Source of the DNA: Talinum fruticosum
Taxonomy: Eukaryota; Streptophyta; Magnoliopsida; Caryophyllales; Talinaceae
DNA: 64,000 nt
Assembly: GCA_021018815.1 (NCBI GenBank)
Contig: JAITYX010000002.1
Location: 8,649,001 to 8,713,000, forward strand
Direction: 5' to 3'
Program-made: the position numbers and the translations under genes
Shown: one piece after another, positions 1-10,343 of the stretch
Numbering within the stretch: the first letter of the stretch is position 1
Layout: every line of letters starts with the position of its first letter
Notes under the pieces: model-generated
The model's database searches: none
The model's input: the letters and a program-made list of their open reading frames with translations, nothing else
Told to the model about the DNA's origin: nothing

Positions 1-119
1 TAGGCTTGAATTTCTGAATAATTCTTTTCTTTTTCATCCTTCTCTTGCATTTTTTGTTTTCCTTCCCCTTCAGGAATCTTCAATATCCTGTTAGTTAATA
101 TTGTTTCCCCCTCTTGCAG

Positions 120-2594
120 ATTCTGAAGACTCTATTTGAAATTATATTGTTTGAGGACTGTAGCAATCAATGGAGTCTGAGTAGGCCAATTCTAAGCTTG
201 ATACTGATAAGTGAGCAGGTTTGGCTTTATATGTTTTTCTATGTGTTTCCTTTATGTTATGTAGGGATGTGGCTAAAGTAGATTTGGTGATGCTTTATGT
301 TTACTTTTTTGGATCGTCAAGATAAAAATTAGCTAATAATAACCTGCTCCTTATGCTACTGCAAGATGATATAAAAAGGCAGATCAGACTTGGTCCCTTC
401 GCAGCATATAATGCGTTGCTATTGAAGATAGTGGCTTATTTAGAGGGGTGTTGCTGTTGGAGAACTTTGAAAAGGTTGAAATGACTCAAATTAGTTGAGA
501 AGTTGAGATGTGGGGTTAGCTGTTAAGTGGGAAAACATATTTGGTACAGGAATTCTTGTAATATCCTGCACTCAAAAAACTGTCCTTTGATAGATAATAA
601 AAGAGTATGAATTCAGAGTAAAAGAACCAAAATTATTTGGTTCTAAGACTTAGAAAGGAACCAGAATCCAAATCCATATCCAATACCATATATGTGTATA
701 ATTTAAATGATTGAATAGATAAGTAGTTAACCAAATCCATACCTCAAGAGTCCATGTAGGTAGGGTGTTGGGAATAATTCAAATACATTGGCCTTACCCT
801 TGAATTACTGAGAGACTGTTCATGTAAACATTAAATTACAAATCATTAACTGCCTACTATTACATAAAGAAGAAGCAGAAAATAGTTTAGAGAGGCATTT
901 TGTTTTAGTCCATACTCATCTAAGCTGGAAAAAAATGCCCAAAAGCAACTTTTTGTGTTGTCTCAAATGTATATGTGAGACACACACCCGCACACGCATG
1001 ATTCACGATTGATAGTGTCAAAATTCGCCACTGATGGAGGTTTACCAGCTGCTGAGTGAATGTTGATGGAAAAAATGCCGCATTTCAGCAAATCAGAAAG
1101 TGATACGTGGTACAACCCCCGCCCCCTTCTCCTCTTCTTCCCATGTCGGTTACAGTTCACCAAAGCAAATAAACATTACCTAGTCCATATGGTAAAGCTC
1201 AGCAAAAGATGTCACAAATATTTGTATGATTTTTTTTTTGAGGCGAGGGGGTATAAATTATATTGTAGTGCCAAGTCCATAGACCTAGGACACTGTAGTC
1301 CCAAGAAAAAAGAAAAATGCCTTCCCTCCATTTTATCCATCCCCACCACCCAAAAACAATGCCTCGCTGCCACATGTCCAGAGACTATAGTCCCTGGATC
1401 ATTATATAAGAGCTTGGGGGTGGAATGGATTTTTATTTTATTTTTTTTGGGGGGTCCCCACTCTTTAGAAATGCCATATGGCCCAGTGACATATACCGTA
1501 CTGAAATAACCCTTGAAAGTGCCACTCCTGGGTGGAAATATCTTTTACAATGTGAACTTGGCGTTGGGTACAGTATAGAAATATTACAACCTGTGCTGAA
1601 AGTGGCACTGAGGGTTTAATGAAACAGGAAAGAACCATAATTGACGTGAACATGCAAAGTCTTCCAGAAAATGTAAATATGATTTCACGTATGTATGATT
1701 TCACCTTCAAAAATCTTGCATCAGATCAGACTGTATCATTGCATAGAAAATTGCCCTGAGATACTTTATACAGTGGCTTTAGGGACCACTATTAGTGATA
1801 TAGGACATTCTGTTTGACAGTGAGATTATTCTTGTCTCTGCAGATCTTTGCAGATCTGAAGACCAGAATATTGGCTTCACAGGTAAATGCTTTTTGCTCA
1901 TTCTTTACTGCAATTGCTTCATGTATCTGAACAATGCTAATTAGCAGAAAAAATATGCCAGCTGGGGATATTCAGAGGTCTTGGTTGGATTCTTTCATTA
2001 GAAGACACTTTGTATTTTCCTTCACCAAATTTCTTTTCAATCTTCAAATTTTGTTTGTTCATAGACTAAGATCTTACACTCTTAATTTATGTGGAGAATA
2101 ACAAGAACTTGTGGGTGAAGACTTCAAAACTTCACTCAGGCTGGAGAATTCTTTCCAATGTAAATACCAATCCAATGTGAATTAAGATACCTAATTTTTG
2201 TGATGTGGTAGAAAGTATTCTTTTTGGAAGACCGAGCTTGTTCAGAAGTGCGCTTGTATTTACTTAGAACATGAGCTGTAGTTTGAGCGAAGTAGTTCAG
2301 AATTTCTTGGATAAAGCATGCTAAAGTCAACAAAAGTTTACATGTAAATCCCCTCAAACCACCACCCCCGCGGTGAGCAAAGCAAAATGTCATTACAGAA
2401 TGGGAAAAAAAAAACCATTGTAGTGCTTGAAACGTTGCTTGTTTTCCATCTTGCAGCCAGCAGAACAACATCAACGCCTTGCACAGTGTTTTGACAAGCT
2501 CATGGCAGATGTATCTCGAAGTTTAGATTCAAAGAACAGGGACAAATTCACCCAGAACTTGACTGTATTCAGAGTTGAGTTCCGTGTGAAGTAG
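120..2594 (+). CDS. XPO7: Exportin-7-type importin-beta family receptor, 3' end (last three coding exons)
   Basis: C-terminal end of a nuclear transport receptor of the exportin-7/RanBP16 type, which carries cargo through the nuclear pore with Ran-GTP. Coding exons are 120-218, 1844-1882 and 2457-2594, all in phase 0 and flanked by AG/GT. They encode 91 residues. Exon 1 contains [16 protein letters not shown], exon 2 [13 protein letters not shown], and exon 3 ends with [18 protein letters not shown] and a TAG stop. The same block order (FEDC-NQWS, ADLK, KNRD-FTQNL) marks the exportin-7 C-terminus as I know it from animals and plants. The first intron is 1.6 kb and the second 0.57 kb. The gene begins left of the window, so length and domain integrity cannot be judged. 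Assignment is from remembered family similarity; the frame and splice sites are seen directly. Confidence 0.85.
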
Positions 2595-4414
2595 TTCTAC
2601 GCCTCGAGCATAGAAACTTATTCCTACAAAAAGTGGGATCTTAGATCCCAGTTTCTCCATGTGTGATATAGGCATGATCTGGTTTGCTGACTTCCAGGCA
2701 GGAGGAGCTGATTTCACCCTCAAGATCATGACATAGAAATTTAGGTATTGCTCTGTATAGTTTTGTCAGTACACTTAAAGAGGAAATGGATTTAGAAATT
2801 TGGTATACTAACAAAAAGGTTTCTAGACTTACTTAGGCTTATGCTTAGAGATGCATAGGGTAAAGTTATGATCATGCTTGGTACAAGCACAGCAGGAACT
2901 TGTAGGGTTCCTTTCATTTTTTGTTGGGTGTGATTGGGGTATTATACCAGTTGTGGGTGGCTTCTGGGTTTAGCTTCTTGTACATGAACTTTCACCATTC
3001 TTTTGAGTGTTGATAATGAAAAGATGAGCTTCTTCCATTCATTTTGTGATGGATTCTGGTTTATGGCACATTACCTCGAATGTTCTTGTGAATGGATGCA
3101 ATGAACTCTGGATAAGGTACTTCGTTCCCTCTCTCCGTCCTTGCCCCTCCTCCCATTTCTCTGAATATGTATGGATTTCTATGGCATATCGTCGGATTCT
3201 GGAAAAAATTAGTCATGTGAGTCTGCATTTAACCTACTGTTATGATGCACTTTGGAAGCTCAGGAACTCTCTTTTGCAATTTAGACTCGGAAATTACTTA
3301 TTTAAGTATATAACACGTTGAATCCCCTGTGAAAAACCAGCAATCACTTTCAAGTAAACGTACAAACATTACGAGATATTACAGATGGTTAGTGCTAAAT
3401 AAGGGAGAATAATCCCTTGATCGCAATGAGATAATACTTCACTACTTCGACATCGTGGAAAGGCATGACCTGTTCTTTTGCGTGGGTTTTTGAAAATTCA
3501 CTCGTTCCCATACACTCATTCTTTCCCAAACATAACCCATCATTTCAGACCCTAAAATGCCCACTCAAAAGAATACGAAAAGACCCCCCTCTATAAAAAA
3601 AAAAAAGAATACCAAAGAGAAAGCGAAATGGTGTGGAGGAGAGTCCAACGAGGACTTTCACCCTATATCTTAAATTTCATACAATTGGACTTTAATTTAA
3701 GCAGCAATATATATAAATTCACGATGTTCCATATCAAAATCAGTTGACAATAAGGAAAATCAGTTGATAATGAAGGGAATAATGCAAAAATTTATATATA
3801 TACTCAACGTCTTTTAACTTATTGTATAAAATAACACACTTTCATATTATTTATAACTACATATGAATGGATTATGGGAAAGTAATCCTTCTTTCAAGCA
3901 ACAATCAATGCTCTCACATCTCTCTTTGCTAATTTACAATTACAGGCAACAATATTAGCTAACATATAAGTTGTAACGTTAGGTTTAAACTCTAAAGAGT
4001 TTTAAGTAGACGCAATAAGATAAAAGTTATAAACTAGTTACTAAGTTAATTATAAAGTCATACAAACTATTATAAAAAGCTATAAATTATAAATTAAAAA
4101 ATAATAGAGAAGCTTAAATCCAATTCTGGATTGATAATCTAATTTATTAGGGCCATCTCTTCTTTCAGAAAACGAAAGAAACAAGGACGAAATCTAAGGC
4201 TGTTGTCCCCCAGAAATTATAGAGTATATGACTTTTTAACCTGCAAAGGTACATATTTTACACGAAAATGTGCCACGTTTAGCGTAGTTAATTCACTGTT
4301 AACGAATTGAGCATCGTTGATTCACCATCCATAATCTGACTGCCCAGTCTCTCTCCTCCCCCTCCTCTCCCTCTCCGCCCGCTGTTCCGTCATCTTTGAT
4401 AAAATCCTACATCC
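2595..4414. other. Exportin 3' UTR and intergenic spacer to the GPDH gene
   Basis: The first several hundred bases after the exportin stop are probably its 3' UTR; no poly(A) site can be fixed. From about 3600 the sequence is AT-rich. Around 3970-4110 lies one copy of a dispersed AT-rich repeat with runs such as AAGTTATAAAC and TATAAATTATAAATT, seen again near 24.6, 25.3, 39.3 and 40.3 kb. The bases just before 4415 should hold the GPDH promoter and 5' UTR; no clear TATA box was identified. No coding potential was recognised. Confidence 0.5.
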
Positions 4415-7400
4415 ATGAAAGACGATATTAAGGAAAACTATAAAGTTGCTGTTCTTGGCAGTGGCAATTGGGGTAGCGTTGCCGCCAAGCTCATTGCATC
4501 CAACACCCTCAAGAACGACGAGTTTCATGGTAATATCCATCCATTTCTTTTTATTATATCTGTATCATCCAATTTTGAAATAAGTTTTCAAGAACCCATT
4601 TTAATTTTGTGTATTTTTCTTTTTTTTTTTATGTGATTCTCAGATGAAGTTAGGATGTGGGTGTATGATGAAACATTGCCAAGTGGAGAGAGACTGTCCA
4701 CTGTCATTAACCAAACCAATGTGAGAATTAGCTTAATTTTCATACCCATGAAGTTTTCTGTTGCTATGGAAATTAAATGTTGTTTTTGCTATTGGGTTTT
4801 TGCTATTAGGTAAATGTGAAATATCTCCCTGGTATAAAACTTGGTAAAAATGTCGTTGCTGACCCAGACCTCGATAGCACAGGTATGAGTTTATTCTTGT
4901 CCCTAATATTTTGTATGGCTGTGTTCTTATGAACAATTTCTAGCGAGTGTTTTTGTGGAATAGGTGTTTCAAACTCTTGATTTATAACTTATGGTATGGA
5001 AGTGAGTTAGCTTGGTTGGTGAGAGTTATTGCAGGTCAAAATCCATGTATATTGGCCTTCTATCCTGTGGGGGAAGGTTTTAATTACCCAGATTCCTGTT
5101 TATTTATCTTTGGTTTTGAATTTTCTGATGATCTCCTATTAACATGCTGACAAAGTTGATCATTATTTTCTGAACTAGCTCCTTCAGCGGCTACTATGGT
5201 CACTTCAGTTGGTTTTGTGACCATTATTTCAGAATTAAGCACACATATTCTTTTCGAGATGATGATCTTGTTAGTATCACTGACTATTGAAATGGCATCT
5301 GTTGGGCATACAAAGGGGTTCTCCACAATGCATAATATAGTTAAGTCTGAGATGGCTGCTACCTTGACCTTATAATTCAATGATGAAATCATTACGTAAT
5401 GGAAATTCCAAGCTTCTTCTGGCAATTTCCAAAAGCATATCAAGTTCTGTTTTCAGAAATGAGACAATTGATTTGTAGTGGGATTTGGGAACTGAATTTA
5501 GATTCAGCTTGTGCATGATAATTAATTTATTCTGTTTCAAACTGGCTAATTGATCAGTGGGCAAAATTTGTGCAGTGAGAGATGCGAACATGCTGGTATT
5601 TGTAACCCCACATCAATTTGCTGGTGATGTCTGCAAAAGACTAGTTGGCAAGATTCGGAGCGATGTAGAGGCTATTTCATTGATAAAAGGCATGGAGGTC
5701 AAGATGGAAGGTCCACGCATGATCTCCTCAGTAATCTCTGAGCACCTTGGAGTTGATTGTTGTGTTTTAATGGGAGCTAATATTGCACGTGAGGTAATCA
5801 AATTGTTTCTTTAATGTCCTTAGTTTCTATTTACTCCCATTGAGGTTTGGCCCTCAAGCATGTGTAATAAAAATATATGCCCCTTGGTTTTGTAGATTGC
5901 TGAAGAAAAGTTTAGCGAAGCAACGATAGGATATAAGGAAAATAGAGACGTTGCAGAGAGGTGGGCTAAGCTATTTAGCACAACTTATTTTGCTGCTACA
6001 GCTGTGAGTTAATATACTGACATTGTTTTGGCATTTCCTGTGAATTCTTTATAGATAGAATTCAATAATGAGAAACCAAGTTTTAACCATTAAATAAAGG
6101 GGTTAATAACATCCGTACCCCTCGTACTATGCTGCAATCATTTTTCTACCCATGTCGTATTGAAAATTACTTTCATACCCCCGACCGTTGGTGTTAATAA
6201 TTATTCTACCATTTTCCGATATTTCTGCTAATATAATGGTGGTTGGTGAAGACAAAATGACAATTTTGCCCAAATAAAAATGAACTGATTTATTTATTTA
6301 TTTTATTTAACCCTAAAACACGAAAATGACAATTTTGCCACCACCACCATTTTTCCATCTTTCCCCTTCTTCTTCTTCCCCATTTGCCCCTTGTTGGCAT
6401 TGCTCTACCCTTTGCCTTCATCTGAGGGGAGTGTAAGAACAGGGGAGGAGAGAGAAGAGGGCGAAGAAGGAGTAGACGAAGCATAGAGAATGAGCTCCTC
6501 GCCTTCATATGAGGGGAGTGTAAGAACAGGGGAGGGAGAGAAGAGGGCGAAGAAGGAGTAGACGAAGCAGAGAGAATGAGCTCCTCCTCAACAAATCTAC
6601 AGAGAGAGTCCCCAACGTCCCGGAGCTCACTGAAGTAGGCAATGTGGGCGGCGGCAAGGGCGAAGCGGTGGTCAGCAGCGGACTTAATCAACTGCTTTCT
6701 CTCTCTACACAAAACCACTAGCGGCGGATCCTCCGCCTTCGACGGAGCACAACCCATCAACCCCAAACCCTCCACCAAAGAAACTCGAATCTCCGCCTTG
6801 AGCTACCACCACCACCCTCCTCCGCCATCCGTACAAAGGTAGAGCAGCAGAGTCATGATCCGCTACACATCTCGGGCAGAATCAAGATTTAATCTTGGAA
6901 TAGTGATTGCAGAAAAGAGAGAGAGCTTAGGGGTTTGGATGATGAAATTAATGTGGGTTTCCAATGATGTAACAACAGAAGAGAAGCAGCAAGTTTGAAA
7001 TCAATGGAAGATATGGAGTTAATGAGAAGAGAGAGAGAGAGAGGAAGAAAGAGTGGTGGGGAAGAGTGAAGTAGGGACTCGTTGCCGTTCATGGCGGGGA
7101 GATAATTTAATAAGGGAAGAAGGGGAGGATCTCAGAAATCAAGAAAATGGAAAAGAAAATCCTAACTTAAAGGAAGGGCATTTTAGTCTTTTCACGTCTC
7201 CGGTCACCTGAATATCAAAACTTTACCAACAATTGTAATATGTCAGTAAAGTCAGGGGTATGAAAATAATTTTCAATACGACATGGGCAGAAAAATGATT
7301 GCAGCATAGTACGATGGGTACGGATGTTAAAAATCCTTAAATAAAAAGTAGTGATGTATATCTGGATCCTTGGAAGCTGTGTGATTATTTATTAATATTC

Positions 7401-9103
7401 TTGATTATTTCATTGTACGCTTTTGAGTAATTGTATTGGACAAGGGTAGAAAATATAAATATCACTCTAACATCTAGTTGTTTTGAACAATAGGTCCAAG
7501 ACGTGGAAGGAGTGGAACTATGTGGTACACTGAAAAATGTTGTGGCCATAGCTGCAGGTTTGTTATTCAATTTGCAGTTACAGCTACACAACTAAGGATT
7601 ATGTATCTTAATTCTAATGTGGAAAATGTTTATGTGTATGTGAGTAGGATTTGTTGACGGTTTGAATGTGGGGATTAACACAAAGGTGAGTAAATTTTTG
7701 CACCAAAGAGATAATAGCTTTTATTGCTTAGCACACAAATCCAAGATATAATTCTTTTGTAGCTACTCTGCAACTTATAACTCTTCTGGTCTCATTACCA
7801 TTTTATTACACAAATTGAATTGGTGGATTTACCTTTTTCTTTTTCTTCTTCTTCTTTTTTTTTGGGGGGTGGGGGTTGTGGTTAATGTATATATAGCCAA
7901 AAAGGCGGTGTAAGGCTGAATCAAAATGTAGATCGATCCTGGCTCAAACAGACATAATTGTTTTTTAGCTGCATTATGGTAAGGTTTTCTATTTTCTCTC
8001 TCCTTTGTGGTTAGGCTGCAATAATAAGAATTGGCTTGAATGAAATGAGGGCCTTTTCTAAGCGACTGTTCCCATCAGTTAAGGATGATACATTCTTTGA
8101 GAGTTGTGGTGTGGCTGATCTCATTGCTACATGTTGTAAGCAGTTCCATAACTTTTTGTGGATTTTCTGTAGCTTTTCTCTTTGCTCTTCTTATCTTGGT
8201 TTCATGCGACATGTGACATGTGACAGTTGGAGGAAGAAACAGGAAAGTTGCTGAGGCTTTTGCCATCAATGGAGGACAAAGGTTTGACAATTAATGACTT
8301 TATTGTTGTTTCAACCTTCTGAGTTTTAAGCCGTGACTCTGGGAATGTTGAAGTGTTTCTGGCCAATGGCTAACATGAAGAATTTTTGTGCAGGCCTTTT
8401 AACCAGCTAGAAGAGGAGATGTTAAAGGGCCAAAAGTTACAGGTAAAGTATTAACATTTTCTGTCTATTCATTCAACATGGAAATATCTTTCATAGTTCG
8501 TAGGTTGCTTATGAAACCTGATAAATAATGCTCAATGTCAAAATTAATTGACTCTGCATTAAAGTGGTGCAAGGGAAGGGTAAAAGAACTTTTTTTTTCG
8601 GCTGTCAAATTTTTACAACTAGGATTGAGAATGAATGCTATCCAGCACATTACAGTGGAAAATGGGACACGATTTACGTGTTCATCACTGTTTGCCTACA
8701 TCTGCAAATAGATTCCTCAAATACTGTTATCCAAACCTTATATTGCGACCAATACTAGCAAATCACAAAAATGTGGGCTGCAAGTTTCAAGGACATCATG
8801 CAACTTGGGATGGAGGGACCAAGGGAATGCATGTTTCATTCATAGAATAAAAGGTAGTATAATACCTAGCACTCAATGATTTTCTGGCAGTGCACGTCTG
8901 TCTCAGTGATAACATTTTATATTTTACCAAGATTGAAGCAATATTTTTATTCAATTTTGAAGGGTGTCTTGACAGCAGGAGAGGTCTATGAGATATTACA
9001 AAAGAACAAGTGGCTCGACATTTTTCCCCTTTTCAGGACAATACATGAGATTTGCAGTGGCAGCAGACCAGTTTCTGCCATCATAAGCTGTAATGAGCTT
9101 TAA
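4415..9103 (+). CDS. GPDH: NAD+-dependent glycerol-3-phosphate dehydrogenase, 11 exons
   Basis: Interconverts dihydroxyacetone phosphate and sn-glycerol 3-phosphate (EC 1.1.1.8), feeding glycerolipid synthesis and redox shuttling. Exons: 4415-4529, 4644-4720, 4810-4882, 5576-5793, 5896-6003, 7494-7557, 7648-7685, 8015-8135, 8227-8281, 8394-8442 and 8963-9103. They join in phase to 352 residues with GT-AG introns. The N-terminal Rossmann fold starts at once ([15 protein letters not shown], residues 11-25). FVTPHQF, the lysine in [19 protein letters not shown] with its active-site lysine, and [11 protein letters not shown] follow in family order. The ATG is supported by an in-frame TAA 15 bases upstream. 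It resembles Arabidopsis At5g40610 (about 400 residues, annotated plastidial), but lacks that protein's N-terminal extension, so a cytosolic product is inferred. Exon 8/9 gives CFGGRN where CLGGRN is usual. Intron 5 carries a Pack-MULE. Confidence 0.93.
6290..6757 (-). pseudogene. Captured 5' fragment of a DUF630/DUF632-type gene inside the Pack-MULE
   Basis: The minus strand holds an open frame of 155 codons from an ATG at 6757. It starts [12 protein letters not shown] and continues with [37 protein letters not shown] and CRFVEEELI. This is the N-terminal DUF630 domain of plant proteins whose MGC-x-SK start is an N-myristoylation/palmitoylation signal. After about 65 residues the homology stops in a serine/proline stretch, and the remaining 90 residues come from duplicated and terminal element sequence. 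The DUF632 body is absent. Sequence upstream of the ATG, to about 7130, is pyrimidine-rich on the minus strand and looks like the donor gene's 5' UTR. The fragment is antisense to GPDH transcription. Expression is unknown; the family call is from the recognisable domain. Confidence 0.8.
6414..6587. repeat. 87-bp tandem duplication inside the Pack-MULE
   Basis: Two near-identical head-to-tail copies, period 87, each beginning GCCTTCAT and sharing GAGGGGAGTGTAAGAACAGG and GTAGACGAAGCA before ATGAGCTCCTC. They differ by a few substitutions and a short indel. The duplication lies within the captured open frame, so the 155-codon ORF reads FLHSPHMKA and then FLHSPQMKA. Confidence 0.85.
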
Positions 9104-10343
9104 TCAGTGTGGGCCCCCTTCAAGTTTCTTTCCAACAGAAAGCTCAACAGCATACTTCAATTTCCTTAAAAACTGAAAAATTCCTAACCAAAGAACTGTT
9201 AATGTAGCCATGTGCAGACATATACTACCTGTGGATGGTGCCATCTTGTCTGCCATGTAGAGTTTCAGGTGTTCTCTTGCATGACTAAGTAAATTGGAGA
9301 GAGTGTGAGTTGAAAGTAAATTTTGTCCTCATTTTGCTCCCCGTCCCAAAAAAATGATGTACAATCTACTGATCCAGCACTTGGAAAAGAATGACAGTTG
9401 GCATATTATTTCTATTGTGTAGTATCTAAACTGTGCAATCAATATAAGTTTTGTCGGATTGTCTTATCGGTTTTAGATTTCAGTTCACTTTTGGGATCTG
9501 ACTAGAATCTTACACCATCCGCACTAAATTCAATGGGGGTTCATATTTTTATATTTGAGGTAGGCCAGTATGGTTCAGTTTAGCTAGGTCTACTTTTGAT
9601 GAGATTCATTATGCTTCTCAACCTCTATCATTGATTCAAAACTGAACAACATTCTGTAGCTACCTACCTTAAAAAGAATTTCCTGATGCCTTTGACAGTG
9701 AATTTTCAGGGTTTTCTGTGCTCAGCTTCACCCTCTCCCTCTCATCTGTGCACTCTTCAGAACTTTAAACACAATATTGCTCCTCCATGCACGTTGAATT
9801 GATCTGTACTTTTCCTAAGTTTCAGGAGTACATGTATCCTGCTGACCCTGGCCATTTTATGGTTGAATCTCATCCTTAGAGTCCTCAGAAATAAAAATAA
9901 ATATAAGTAAAACCTTTGAAAAAATCCCAAACTGTAGAGAAATTAAACATATACTTATTGTATAATAATGTAACTGACATCCACGGTTATAGAGGAACTC
10001 AAGCCTGTACTTCAACAAGAATATCAAATCAAGAAGAAATCCAAAAAGATTTAATATGAAGATTCAGCAAGACATTTGAACCTACAGAGACATTTAAAGT
10101 CGATTTTATTATATGATAAATTAATAATATAACTGACTTCCACAGTTATACAGGACAATAAGCCTCTGCTTCGACAACAAGGCAAAACCAACAAGCATGA
10201 CATGATGACACGGTTGAGGATAGTATCTCAGCCTTAGTGTCTTTATTACAGTTTTAATGCTAACACGAAGGACATAGATAGTAAGAGGGATATCCTTGTG
10301 TATGAAGTAGTCAAATCAAATCTTACCCTGTAAGCTTTATGAC
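9104..10343. other. Convergent intergenic region between GPDH and SEO, with a short direct repeat
   Basis: This spacer holds the 3' UTRs of two convergent genes. No gene was recognised. Two direct-repeat copies of about 60-70 bases occur near 9956-10020 and 10106-10180. Both contain a TAATAAT-GTAACTGAC / TAATATAACTGAC core followed by TCCAC-GTTATA and an AAGCCT-TACTTC / AAGCCT-GCTTCG block. They are diverged and may be a small duplication in the SEO 3' flank. Confidence 0.5.

Larger units (their letters stand above)
6099..7336. mobile_element. Mutator-like element with captured gene fragment (Pack-MULE) in GPDH intron 5
   Basis: A 1,238-bp insertion with terminal inverted repeats of roughly 90 bases. 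The left end reads GGGGTTAATAACATCCGTAC and the right end, reverse-complemented, GGATTTTTAACATCCGTACC. Both continue through ACTATGCTGCAATC and CATGTCGTATTGAAAATTA with only a few mismatches. It is flanked by a perfect 9-bp direct repeat TTAAATAAA at 6090-6098 and 7337-7345; nine bases is the hallmark target duplication of Mutator-like transposons. No transposase is present, so it is non-autonomous. The interior is not transposon sequence: the minus strand carries the start of a DUF630-type gene. Without the insertion the host intron would be about 243 bp. Confidence 0.92.

Noticed and set aside
1060..1509. 149-codon plus-strand open frame
   Set aside because: Lies wholly within exportin intron 1, has no recognisable domain and biased composition from chance openness.
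2136..2474. 112-codon minus-strand open frame
   Set aside because: Antisense to the last exportin intron/exon; no homology recognised.
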